The notes under the pieces are model-generated. The model had not been told where the DNA came from and did no database searches. It worked only from the letters and a program-made list of their open reading frames with translations. A DNA stretch of 64,000 bases from Fremontodendron californicum (taxonomy: Eukaryota; Streptophyta; Magnoliopsida; Malvales; Malvaceae): assembly GCA_030761205.1 (NCBI GenBank), contig JAULJL010000005.1, positions 11,681,501 to 11,745,500 of the forward strand, written 5' to 3'. Both the position numbers and the translations under genes were made by a program. Shown piece by piece: positions 23,697 to 33,429 of the stretch; position 1 is the first letter of the stretch, and every line of letters begins with the position of its first letter.

Positions 23697-24058
23697 CAGC
23701 CAACTTGATGGTCGATTTTGTCAATCTTGGAGGCCTGATCTGATCACATGGTCTTCTAGAAAAATGTTCTCCTATGAGTTACTGATTCATAGCCGTTGGA
23801 ATCAGCTCATTTGCTGATGTGGAGAAGAAGATATGGGCAAAATACGAAAACAGGTCAGCACAGACGTCATTGCACATCAGCCAACTTGATGGTCGATTGC
23901 TTCAATATTGGAGGCTTTATCTGATCACATGGTCTTCTAGACAAATGTTCCCCTATCAGTTAGTGATCCATAGCCGTTGGAATCAGCTCATTTGCTGATG
24001 TGTATCGGACGATATGGTCAAAATGCGAAAACTGCTCAGGACAGACGTCATTGCACAT
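23697..24058 (-). repeat. Two tandem 181-bp units in U3
   Basis: Each unit starts CAGCCAACTTGATGGTCGAT and ends in GACGTCATTGCACAT, followed by a partial third start. The second LTR has the same pair at 28763-29124. The Athila copy has a single unit at 59252-59432. Confidence 0.9.
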
Positions 24059-24410
24059 CAGCCAACTTGATGGTTGATTTCGCTAGGGAAAACGACTCCG
24101 TTTCAAGAAGTGTAAAACATGAAAAAGATAGATATGCCTCTTAACTTTTCACGGTTAAAATTTCAGCCTTATTGCTTCAGTGAAACTCCAGATATAGCTG
24201 ATATGGCAAAAGGTGTCGGAACTGGAACTGAACTGGATTTGCCCTTAATTCTAGTAATCTGAAATGACTCAAAGAAACTTGTGAAAAACACCAAATTACA
24301 TAAAAATATAAAAGATCATAAACACAATTAGACTAAACAATAATAACTCGTATTTGACACAAAACAATAATAAAACATAACTAAAAACTATATAATTATA
24401 CGAGTTATCA

Positions 24411-26300
24411 CACCCCCACACTTAGATTGTTGCTAGTTCCTAGCAACGACTCAATAAAAATAAAATAAGAAAATCTAATCTAATCCATTTTCGTAGGAAA
24501 TCACGGTGGCACTTAGCATGTGACACAAGCCTTTAAACCCCTAGGTGTCCCTAGTGGACGAGTTTAGTCTCGTGAGGGTTTACTAGAACGATACCCACAA
24601 ACATTGAAAAACTAAAATATAAATAAACTACATATACTAAAAATATTTACTCCTATTCCTTTCAATATAAATTAGAGACAATCTTTGAACAAGTCTTATA
24701 AACTAATCAATAGCTTAAAGAATTTCACAAAAAATCATGCTTGAATGTAAATTGTTTGAGTTAAGCCAATATTAACATAACATATTTCAATCAAAATAGT
24801 GCACATTCAAACTTAATCTCAACTACTCATATGGGATACTCTCATGATTTTCACTCTTTAAAGTAGTGGTAAAGTGTTTACACTCAATCAATCTCATGAA
24901 AATAGTTCTACCATATGCTTGCTTGTCTACCTATTCTCCACTAAAAGATCATGCAACTTCATAAATCAAGAGGTCTTTAATCAAGGTTGTAATGGGGCCA
25001 AGAGGTAATAATGTGGTTAAAGAATAAAAAGGAAAAGATATCACAAACATTCCAAAGACTTCATAGAATTTAGAGACAAAATAAGATTTTGCAGATAAAA
25101 CTTTCTCAATATTCTTTAGAAGTACATAATCACATAGGCTGAATATTTCATGTTGAGCCTTTACTTCATTCTAACCAACTTTCGAACATCTTTTTCTTTT
25201 CTTTAACTAGAAGTTCAAGAGATTATTCAAAATTTTTTTTTTTCACATGGGAATGTATTTGGCAATATTCCCTCTATTTTTCTCTTGACTTTTGCCTTTC
25301 TCCTCCCCCACACTTATCTTTTGTTCTAACCCAAATTTTCAAAAAATATCCCTTGTTTTTGCAATATGTCTCAAACATTCTAGTCCATCTTTAGAACAAG
25401 GGTAAAGATATAAATGTGTTTAGGCTAGGTGTAAGATGTGGTTACCAAATAAATAGCTTATTCAATGTAGGCTCAAATTGGTTCACTAGAGGGATGTTCT
25501 CTTGGAACATCAATAAGGGATGGCTGTTTGGCCCTAGTTAAAAAGTCCTAATGCCTCTATCATATTCATGTTGTTACATGCATCAATATAGTCTCAAATG
25601 GTTTAAAGCAAGTTCTAGAGAATCATGTAATCATAAGAGCACTCAAGAAAGAAATTAGATTGATTTGTATAATGCATCAATCATTATAGGCTCAAAAACT
25701 CACAAGGATGATTATACAAGTCAGATTAAGTCTAAACATGCTTCTTTCTCAATCAACATATCATATTAACATTGGCTCATAAAAAGATTGATATCAAGTT
25801 CAATTCTCATGAAAATCTTCTCACTAATAAATCTGTTTTAGACTTATGCAATTCATATCTCATCATTGTATTAAAAAGGAACTAAAACACACTAAAAATA
25901 ATAATAATAAAGACTCATAAAAAAATAGTAGACAAAAATAAAAGAAATCCTAAATCATTCCCCCCACACTTAATTCTTACATTGTCCTCAATGTAAGTCT
26001 ATTAACCCAAATGAAAGAATCATGTGTAAGAGAAAAGAACTAATAACATAAGAATAGGAACAACTAAGACTCAAAACAAAACAAACTCATGCAACCTAAA
26101 TAATCCTAAAATACTAAACAAAAATTAACAAGTAAACATAAAAAATAAAAATAAAAACAATAAAAATAAAAATAATAAAAGAAAAGAAAAGAAAAAGGAA
26201 AAGAAAGAGAAAGAGAAAGCAAATCTGAATATGGAAGGTTGGCAATTTCTTCTTTAATTGGGTTGCCTTCCCAATTAACACTTGAGTTAATGTTTTGAAC
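24411..26300 (-). other. 3' noncoding interior of the non-autonomous Athila-like element
   Basis: The first bases read AAGTGTGGGGGTG on the minus strand and are the polypurine tract beside the 3' LTR (24411-24423). The following 1.9 kb have no coding potential. They align with 60958-62587 of the second family member, for example around 25130 and 61505. The replacement of pol by this shared noncoding DNA is therefore ancestral to both copies. Confidence 0.8.
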
Positions 26301-27239
26301 CTAACCAACACCCCTTCTTGGCTTTTTAGGCTTGTCAGGCTCATACATGAAATTTTCCAAATTAATGCGTTTGAGAGGAAGCTTTCTTTGCACAACAGTG
26401 GATGCATTCTCCATTACAAGTATTATTCCATCATCCTTTGTGGTGCATATCTCATCGAGGAATGGAGCATATTTTGATACTTGTTGAATGGCATCCACAA
26501 ACAAGTTGTTTAAGGTTTCTGGCATGTGTTGTTCATGTTCTTCCTCCATGAACTTTGCAAATCTACTAGGAAAAGGTGGAGAAGAAACATTAGTAAAAAG
26601 TGGAACCTTAAACGTTACCTCAGGTGCCGAAATACTCTTATTTGGATTTGTGGCTTCATTATCCTCAAGAATAGAATCCATCTCTAATTTTGTCTCATCC
26701 TCATCTTGTTCCTCATTCCTCAAGGTCACAATAGTAGCATTCTCCTTTGGGTTAACCATCGTTTGGGCTGGGAGTTCTTCAGATCTTTGTGCTACCCATC
26801 CCACCATACTACTAGCCAATTGGCTCATTTGCTTTTCCAAACTCTGGATGCTTGCCCTTGTTTCCTGTTGAAATTGCAAAGAATCAGTAACAAGAGAATA
26901 GACAAGATCTTCTAAAGAAGTACCTGAGTTTTGAGTCATATGTGGTGGTTGAAAAAGATCTGGTTCTTGAGACCATGATTGATTGAAGCTAGATGGATGA
27001 GTGTAATTGGCATAAGGATCTACTTCTTGGAAATTTTTCGAGTAGCCATAATTAGTATGATCCCACCATCCCTCATGGTAAGTGTTTGAGTAATGATCAT
27101 ACTGTTGGTCTTGGAACACTTGATGGCCTTGACATCCTCCCATGGCCAATTGTTGAACTGGGGAGGTGAGATTGGCTTGTTGATTCTCCATGTTCATGTA
27201 TGCCACCAACTCTTCAAGTGTTAGATTGCTCAATTCCAT
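26301..27239 (-). CDS. Gag-like protein of the non-autonomous Athila-like element
   Basis: This is an uninterrupted 312-residue ORF, the only one in the element. The N-terminal third is Gln/Asn/Tyr-rich. The middle (about residues 105-180) matches the Athila gag segment after the nucleocapsid finger, with a heptad-like SIQSLEKQMSQLASSMVGW helix. The C-terminal third resembles the region before protease (KYAPFLDEICTTK..VVQRKLPLK). It lacks the capsid domain, the zinc knuckle and the protease active site. The frame stops where protease would begin, with a basic KPKKPRRGVG tail. An intact ORF in a recent copy suggests it is kept or was very recently derived. Whether it helps packaging is unknown. 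Confidence 0.7.
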   Translation of the reverse strand: MELSNLTLEELVAYMNMENQQANLTSPVQQLAMGGCQGHQVFQDQQYDHYSNTYHEGWWDHTNYGYSKNFQEVDPYANYTHPSSFNQSWSQEPDLFQPPHMTQNSGTSLEDLVYSLVTDSLQFQQETRASIQSLEKQMSQLASSMVGWVAQRSEELPAQTMVNPKENATIVTLRNEEQDEDETKLEMDSILEDNEATNPNKSISAPEVTFKVPLFTNVSSPPFPSRFAKFMEEEHEQHMPETLNNLFVDAIQQVSKYAPFLDEICTTKDDGIILVMENASTVVQRKLPLKRINLENFMYEPDKPKKPRRGVG

Positions 27240-27361
27240 TGTTTTTTTTTTTTTTTTTTTTTTTTAAATTTGAAAAGAAAAACTTGCATGTACAAGAAAA
27301 TAAAACTAATTAGAACTGAAAATAAGAATAAACCAAGTAACAAATAAACTAAAGAAAGCAA

Positions 27362-27379
27362 TCCCCGGCAACGGCGCCA
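27362..27379 (-). other. Primer binding site, tRNA-Asp type
   Basis: TGGCGCCGTTGCCGGGGA on the minus strand, six bases from the LTR. This is the characteristic Athila primer site. Confidence 0.93.
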
Positions 27380-27385
27380 AAAATT

Positions 27386-29476
27386 TGATGCACCCAAAAG
27401 AGTGTATCTTATTTAACCTTGCACTAAAAAGATCAATTGTAAGTATAATGATTAGCAAGGGTCGAGTCCTCAGGGATTGGGTTTTAATCTATGAGTTATT
27501 AGTTTATAACTTACGTTCAAAGAAAGCAATAAAAGAAAAAGGGTTTTTGAAGCCAGATTTAAACTAAAGTAAATAATAAGAATAAGATGCAAGGCGGTAT
27601 AACCAGCCAATAAAAATATATATACTAAATTAGGCGGTATAACCAGCCAATAAAAATATATATACTAAATTAGGCGGTATAACCAGCCAATAAAAATAAA
27701 ACAAAGTTAATATACAAATTAGGCGGTATAACCAGCCAATAAAAATAAATATACTTTTAAAAATAAGTAAACTAGAAAAGTAAGAAAACAAGTAAGTAAG
27801 AAGAATCAAATATGAAAAATATGGTTAAGGTTTCATTCTCCACCACTAGACATCATTAAGAATCAATTTCATATCTATCAACATTAACCAACTATCAAAG
27901 TTAACAACCGTAGATAACAACAAGCTCTGTTATCCCAATCTTTCCTTAGTTTGTTGTTAAATAGAACAAGCTCTCTATTTAATCTCTAACCATTAAACAA
28001 CCTAGAATAAGCTCTCTAAGTTCAATTTAATGGCAGCTTTATGATGAGAAAGATAGGTTGATCTAAGCAACAAACACATAAGCTCGGATTGTTCAACTTA
28101 GGTTATGTTCCACTTTGCAATTATTGAAAACTTGACCATAATCATTAATCACAAATTGCCACTTATGAATAGGAAATCAAGACAATTACACGGATCAAGA
28201 CTCCTAAACTAGCAATAGATAATTATCAAGATCTATCTAGTTGTACACCTAAACAAATCAAGACAACATCATGAACAATTCTTGTAGAAGAACATAAGCA
28301 ACTTTGATAGAAAATTAATGATAGATAGAATCTGAAAATCAATTATAAAACATGTCTAGGGCTTTGAAATCACCCTTAACCAAATAGAAGTTTAGCCAAG
28401 CATAGGCATTGTAAACATAAACATAAAATTAAAGAAAATCTAAGAAGAAAATAAAAGAAAGAAAGAAGAAGAGGAAGAATATTAATTATCCAACCTCTTG
28501 CTCTCTCTAAAGAAAAAGAAAACTAGAGAAAAGAAAGAAAACTAGAGAAAAGAAAGAAGAAGAAAACTTAGAGAATTTTATTAAAATGGCTAATATCCTA
28601 CCTATGTACAATATGATCCCTTACAATCATCCAAGACCCTCTATTTATACACATTTTGGAGGGCTAAATGACAAGAGACAAGCTTTACAAATTTCAAAGG
28701 TAGGTATAATAGGTGGGTGCATTTTTCTAACAATTTTCGTCATATTGTATGACCATTTTGATCAGCCAACTTGATGGTCGATTTTGTCAATCTTGGAGGC
28801 CTGATCTGATCACATGGTCTTCTAGAAAAATGTTCTCCTATGAGTTACTGATTCATAGCCGTTGGAATCAGCTCATTTGCTGATGTGGAGAAGAAGATAT
28901 GGGCAAAATACGAAAACAGGTCAGCACAGACGTCATTGCACATCAGCCAACTTGATGGTCGATTGCTTCAATATTGGAGGCTTTATATGATCACATGGTC
29001 TTCTAGAAAAATGTTCCCCTATCAGTTAGTGATCCATAGCCGTTGGAATCAGCTCATTTGCTGATGTGTATCGGACGATATGGTCAAAATGCGAAAACTG
29101 CTCAGGACAGACGTCATTGCACATCAGCCAACTTGATGGTTGATTTCGCTAGGGAAAACGACTCCGTTTCAAGAAGTGTAAAACATGAAAAAGATAGATA
29201 TGCCTCTTAACTTTTCACGGTTAAAATTTCAGCCTTATTGCTTCAGTGAAACTCCAGATATAGCTGATATGGCAAAAGGTGTCGGAACTGGAACTGAACT
29301 AGATTTGCCCTTAATTCTAGTAATCTGAAATGACTCAAAGAAACTTGTGAAAAACACCAAATTACATAAAAATATAAAAGATCATAAACACAATTAGACT
29401 AAACAATAATAACTCGTATTTGACACAAAACAATAATAAAACATAACTAAAAACTATATAATTATACGAGTTATCA
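27386..29476 (-). repeat. 5' LTR of the non-autonomous Athila-like element
   Basis: Nearly identical to 22320-24410. Differences noticed correspond to LTR1 positions near 22487, 23570, 23921, 23942 and 24235. Confidence 0.95.
28641..28649 (-). promoter_or_regulatory. TATA box of the non-autonomous element's 5' LTR
   Basis: TATAAATAG on the minus strand in the context AATGTGTATAAATAGAGGG. The same motif occurs at 23575-23583 in the 3' LTR and at 59130-59138 in the Athila LTR. It is the best promoter candidate and lies downstream of the 181-bp units. Confidence 0.65.
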
Positions 29477-29481
29477 AACCA

Positions 29482-30206
29482 CTTCCGGTTCGGACACATG
29501 TGGTAGGAACATCCGGAATCCAGAATCCATTGATCTGAAGAGTGTGTTGTTGTGGAAGTCGTAAATGCAGAGTCTTCCTCTCCCTCAGATTCTTGAGCTA
29601 CACTCACAATCGACCTCTCCATGTTGGGACAGTTATTCCTCCAATGCCCTTTCTCATGGCAAAAGGCACACTCGTCCCTCGAGAGTCGTGTTCTCGATGA
29701 TCCCCTCCTTGAGCGGGATCTCAATCGACCTTTCTGTCTGGACAGTCTTTCTTCCAGTGTCCAACACTGGGCACACTCGTCCCTTGCAGATTGTCGATGA
29801 TACTTTTCTTAGACGTGATCTTCATTCATCTATCGGTCCTTCGCGGATTAACATGATTTTTCTCCTGGATAGGATATCCACCGCCTACTGGACGGGATCT
29901 GGACATGATCTTCACCGTCTACTGGACTGGACTGGACTGGACAGGGTCTTCACCTCCTACTGGACGGGATCTCCACCGTCTACTGGTCTGGACGGGGTCT
30001 TCACCTCCTACTGGAAGGGATCTTCACTGTCTACTGGTCTTTCGCGGACTCACAGGTCCAGTACTTCGCACTGCCACATGCCAAAGTTGGTGGTGCCATC
30101 AAATTTCTCCACCTCGAACTTTGCAGTGGTTATCGAGTTCTTTCTGATATAAGAACTTGATCGTGCGCTGCTGGTTGTTTCATGTGTCTCTAATGATTCT
30201 GCCATG
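29482..30206 (-). pseudogene. Copia gag remnant with zinc knuckle and protease start
   Basis: The gag start codon is at 30206, and the normal copia N-terminus is recognisable (KFEVEKFDGTTNFGMWQCEV) to a stop near 30060. The capsid core that should follow is missing. In its place are about 300 bases of repeated GGACTGGACTGG and GGTGGAGATCCCGTCCAGTAG-type sequence (about 29870-30050). A degenerate zinc-knuckle copy follows near 29750-29790. A good knuckle, CAFCHEKGHWRNNC, lies near 29630-29670. The protease active-site region WILDSGCSYHMCP lies near 29500-29545. The frame is cut at the insertion of the nested element and resumes at 22314. Confidence 0.85.
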
Positions 30207-30836
30207 GTAATAAAACAAAATTACCAACAAAGTGTTTTTCCGGTACCTGTATGGAAAAACGGATGCCGCGGTTGAGTCCGGAATAGTCGAAATAGCCAGG
30301 AACGGGTCCAACTGTGTAAATTTTGGACACACGGTGAATATTCTGCAAATATTCTGCTACAAGTGGCTCGAAATGGACTCGGTTTAGCTCAACCGGCTCG
30401 GAAAAGTCTCGGAATAGTGTTCTGAAACGGCTCAAAAAATAGCCCGAAAAAGTTGGTCGGACCTGCGGCGGCGCGTGGGCGGCGTACGGCGGCGCGTGCG
30501 GCGGCGCGTGGAGCGCGTGGAGCTGTTTGGGTGGCCGGCGCGTGTGGCGCGTGTGGCGCGTGGGCTTCACGCGTCTTCAACCTCTGGAGGCGCGTGTGGC
30601 GCGTGCTGCGCGTGGGTGTCACGCGTCTGTAACCTCTGGTGGCGCGTGGGCGCGTGGGGCGCGTGGGCGCTTCTTCTGGCGGCGCGTGCGGGCGCGTGCG
30701 GCCTCCTATGGTGCTCCGGTTGATTCTGCTGCACTCCTCTCGACGACCTCTTCAACCTGGTATTTTCAAAACACAAATTGGAGCACTTTTGAAAAAACGG
30801 ACAGAATCGAACAAACTCGGTTTTACGTAAAAATTG
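30207..30836 (-). other. Untranslated leader of the copia element with a GC-rich repeat block
   Basis: The stretch between primer site and gag holds a strikingly GC-rich block (about 30465-30715) built from GGCGCGTG/GCGGCGCGTG motifs. It includes two imperfect copies of CACGCGTCT..AACCTCTGG. It yields Arg/His/Ala-rich open frames on both strands that I regard as artefacts of composition. Confidence 0.75.
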
Positions 30837-30848
30837 GCTCTGATACCA
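30837..30848 (-). other. Primer binding site, tRNA-iMet
   Basis: TGGTATCAGAGC on the minus strand, four bases from the 5' LTR. This is the standard plant copia primer site. Confidence 0.95.
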
Positions 30849-30851
30849 ATT

Positions 30852-31396
30852 TGTTGTGCGGAAGCGAATTGATATTACTAAAACCGATTTAAACACACTG
30901 AAAAAACACCGATATTTTACGTGGTTCGGCAACTGTGCCTACATCCACGGGAGGAGGAGCTTGAAGCTTTGTATTAATGGAGTTTAGAGTACAAACATAT
31001 ACAGAATTCAAGGTGCTACACAAGCACTGAACTCACAACTCAACACAATACCGAATTACTCTATAAACACAGAGTATTTGCTTCAACAATTTAGCTCTAA
31101 CACATACTCAACTCTACTCATTTTCTCTCTTACTCTACATGGCTATTTATAGCCAAAATATCAAGGTGTGAACATGCATCAAGTGGCAGCCACCATAGCC
31201 ACCATAGCCACCATCCACCACCTATCTTGGTGTGAACACATTGCAAGTGGTAGCCACCATAGCCACCATCCATTTGCAAGTGGTAGCTTCCATTATTGGT
31301 GGTGCAAGTGGTGCAAGTGGTAGCTCCATTAATGGTGCTAAGCCACCTATGTGACTTTGAGCCATATTGAGCCATATTCCAAGCCATATTCCAACA
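30852..31396 (-). repeat. 5' LTR of the copia-type element
   Basis: Same 545-bp sequence as 19983-20527. The right flank begins AGATG, matching the duplication on the left. The methionine-initiator primer site begins four bases inside. Confidence 0.95.
31143..31151 (-). promoter_or_regulatory. TATA box in the copia 5' LTR
   Basis: TATAAATAG on the minus strand, in the small palindrome GGCTATAAATAGCC. The twin motif in the 3' LTR is at 20274-20282. The position, about 245-255 bases from the LTR's upstream end, is normal for U3. Confidence 0.65.
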
Positions 31397-31401
31397 AGAT
31401 G

Positions 31402-32070
31402 CACTAATGTCATAATTATTTTTCTAAGTTGAAAAGAAAATGAGATTAGAAAATGTTAAAGACTAGATCGGGCAATATTGGAACGACATGGTTACACGAT
31501 ATGGAAAAATAACTAGAATACGACACAAAACACGATACGATACGAAAAAATAATACGAACATGAATACACGAATGTGCCAAAATCTATATAAAATGAATT
31601 ATTAACGTGTCAAAATTTATATAAACATATAAAATCTTAAATACAATTATAACACGAATACACGAGACGGCAAGCAAGTCATTGGATTCTTAAGTTTTTT
31701 TTTTCAATTAATTAATTATTTTGAGGTCTAGGAAGTCATGGAGAAACCCAGTTGATGGGGAAACAAGAATTGAGAGAGCAATGAGTTTGTCTTCAAGTCA
31801 CATATCAAAGAAATTTCAGTAAGTTGAAGACGAGAGAATTTGAGTTGGAAGGTAGCCATAGGAGACTCGCAAGTTATTTGAGTACGATATCAAGAAATTT
31901 CAATAAGTTGAAAAGGAGATAAATTGACTTGGAAGGTAGCTATTGAGAGGAGACTGGCAAGTCATCTCAATATCAAACAACTACATCAATATGAAGTTAG
32001 CCCAATTAAGAGCAAAGCAAAGTGAGTTATGAGAGGAAAATTAGAATGGTTTGATTTTCAAAAAGTTGAA
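31402..32070. repeat. Right part of duplicated intergenic segment R2
   Basis: This continues the R2 copy interrupted by the copia element and starts with the target duplication. It shares AGGTCTAGGAAGTCATGG, GGGGAAACAAGAATT and GAGCAAAGCAAAGTG with R1 and R3. No gene is seen. Confidence 0.7.
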
Positions 32071-33120
32071 AAGAAAAGATGGAGTGGAAATTGGGGCAAA
32101 CCATCCCCTGTCAAATTTATGTTTTTTTTAATAATTCGAGCTTCCTGAAAAGATATGTCAAATAATGAACAACTAATTTTCCGTAGGGAATAATTCCAGC
32201 TTCCTGGAAGGATCTGTTAATTGATAGGGTGGGTGAGATATATTTGTGATTTTGAGAGTGGTTGACTTGACTGACCCAACTTGTCTTGGATCTTATTATC
32301 CTAATGGACTACAATTAATTACTTAATTAGGGTTATGATTAAATATATATATCTATATCTCCCAACAATTAATAGTCCCTCAATTTGAATTTTAGCTATT
32401 GTTTGATCTCCAAAATTACTTCATCAATCCTTTTGTAAAGAAATTCTATAGCTAAATTTCGTCCCTCTCCAATAGTAGTAAAAGAAATTCCAATTCTACT
32501 CTTTGTATATAATTGTAATTGTATTAATTCTCAAATCTTTTTGTTTTCTAATTTGTTGTATTATCTTTGTTAATTAAGTTGAGAAAAAAAATGAAAAAAA
32601 TGATGTACCATTGTTTTTATCTATTTGGAAAATCATGCCTAAAAACATTAATTAAAAAATCAAATTGCTTAATTGGTTTTTAGTTCGATTTTAGATAAAA
32701 ATTACAATTAGTGTGCATTGTTTGATTTGTCAATTTTTGAAAAATTGAGAGACTTTTAAATTTTTCATATTATTTTTAGTTTACTTATTATGTCAATTTT
32801 AAAATAAAATATGTAAATTTTATTTTATAAATACAAATAATAAATAAATAATGCAATTGGGTTAGATTTGAATTTTTTTAATTTTTTAACTTATAAATTA
32901 AAAATCAAATCTAACGTAATCAAATGCTGAAATACTACGAGTTGATTAATTCTCCATTTTCTTGATTTTTCTGATTAGCCCTCTCTTTCACGCCAGGTCT
33001 CTCCTTTAATTCTTTTTGCTATTATACTCATGGATTTAAATTTGCAATTGTAGACATGTTTTTGGTTGCATCACGTTTGTTGCGGTTACGGACATAATTA
33101 ATGTTATCACGGTCAATTAC
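31886..33120. repeat. Copy of the upstream region of the plus-strand kinase gene, without the gene
   Basis: It aligns with 36998-38262 over its whole length, with shared runs such as GTAGCTATTGAGAGGAGACT, TCCCCTGTCAA and AGGGTGGGTGAGATATATTT. The copy stops about 120 bases short of where the start codon would be. At about 33120 it switches into a partial repeat of 32468-32700 (GTAAAAGAAATTCCAATTCT, second copy 33121-33400). Confidence 0.75.
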
Positions 33121-33429
33121 GGTAAAAGAAATTCCAATTCTACTCTTTGTATATAATTATAATTGTATAATTAATTCTCAAATCTTTTTTTTCTTTCTAA
33201 TTTGTTGTATTACCTTTGTTAATTAATTTGAGAGAAAAAAAATAAAAATAAAAAGAAAAAGGAAAAAGTGATGTACCATTGTTTTTCTCTATTTGGAAAA
33301 TCATGCCTAAAAACATTAACTAAAAAATCAATTTGCTGTAATTGGTTAATTACATTTACTCGTATGCTACTCGTTTCAGTTCGATTTTAAATAAAAATTA
33401 CAATTAGTGTGCAGTGTTTGATTTGGTTA
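33121..33429. repeat. Second partial copy of 32468-32700
   Basis: CTACTCTTTGTATATAATTA, GATGTACCATTGTTTTTCTC and AAAATCATGCCTAAAAACAT recur here in the same order. A third copy is at 37606-37870. The junction shares GGTAAA with both source sequences. No gene is seen. Confidence 0.7.

Larger units (their letters stand above)
22320..24410 (-). repeat. 3' LTR of the non-autonomous Athila-like element
   Basis: TGATGCACCC...GAGTTATCA on the + strand. It contains the AGGCGGTATAACCAGCC repeats (22527-22690) and two tandem 181-bp units (23697-24058). The minus-strand TATA motif is at 23575-23583. Confidence 0.95.
22320..29476 (-). mobile_element. Non-autonomous Athila-like LTR retrotransposon, recent
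   Basis: Two 2091-bp LTRs (22320-24410 and 27386-29476) differ at only about five positions by eye. AACCA flanks the element at 22315-22319 and 29477-29481. Removing the insert rejoins the copia protease/linker frame. A tRNA-Asp-type primer site and a polypurine tract show minus orientation. The 2975-bp interior encodes one gag-like ORF of 312 residues and no pol. The same architecture, with a related interior, occurs in the element starting at 52801. This is therefore a family and not a single deletion. Confidence 0.95.
19983..31396 (-). mobile_element. Copia-type LTR retrotransposon derivative, recent, carrying a nested insertion
   Basis: Two 545-bp LTRs (19983-20527 and 30852-31396) look identical on reading them base by base. 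The direct repeat AGATG flanks the element at 19978-19982 and 31397-31401. The primer binding site next to the right LTR and the polypurine tract next to the left LTR set the orientation as minus. The gag and pol regions are only fragments, with large deletions. The insert 22320-29476 is a separate, later element. The host site is the R2 copy of a local repeat, whose uninterrupted form can be seen near 33440. Identical LTRs with a gutted interior imply mobilisation by proteins from another copy. Confidence 0.95.

Noticed and set aside
23520..23708. 62-residue open frame repeated at 28586-28774
   Set aside because: It lies in U3 of both LTRs on the strand opposite to the element, overlapping the promoter; no domain.
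30190..30932. Overlapping Arg/His/Ala-rich open frames on both strands in the copia leader
   Set aside because: They arise from the GC-rich GGCGCGTG repeats, overlap each other on both strands, contain no domain and lie in the untranslated leader.
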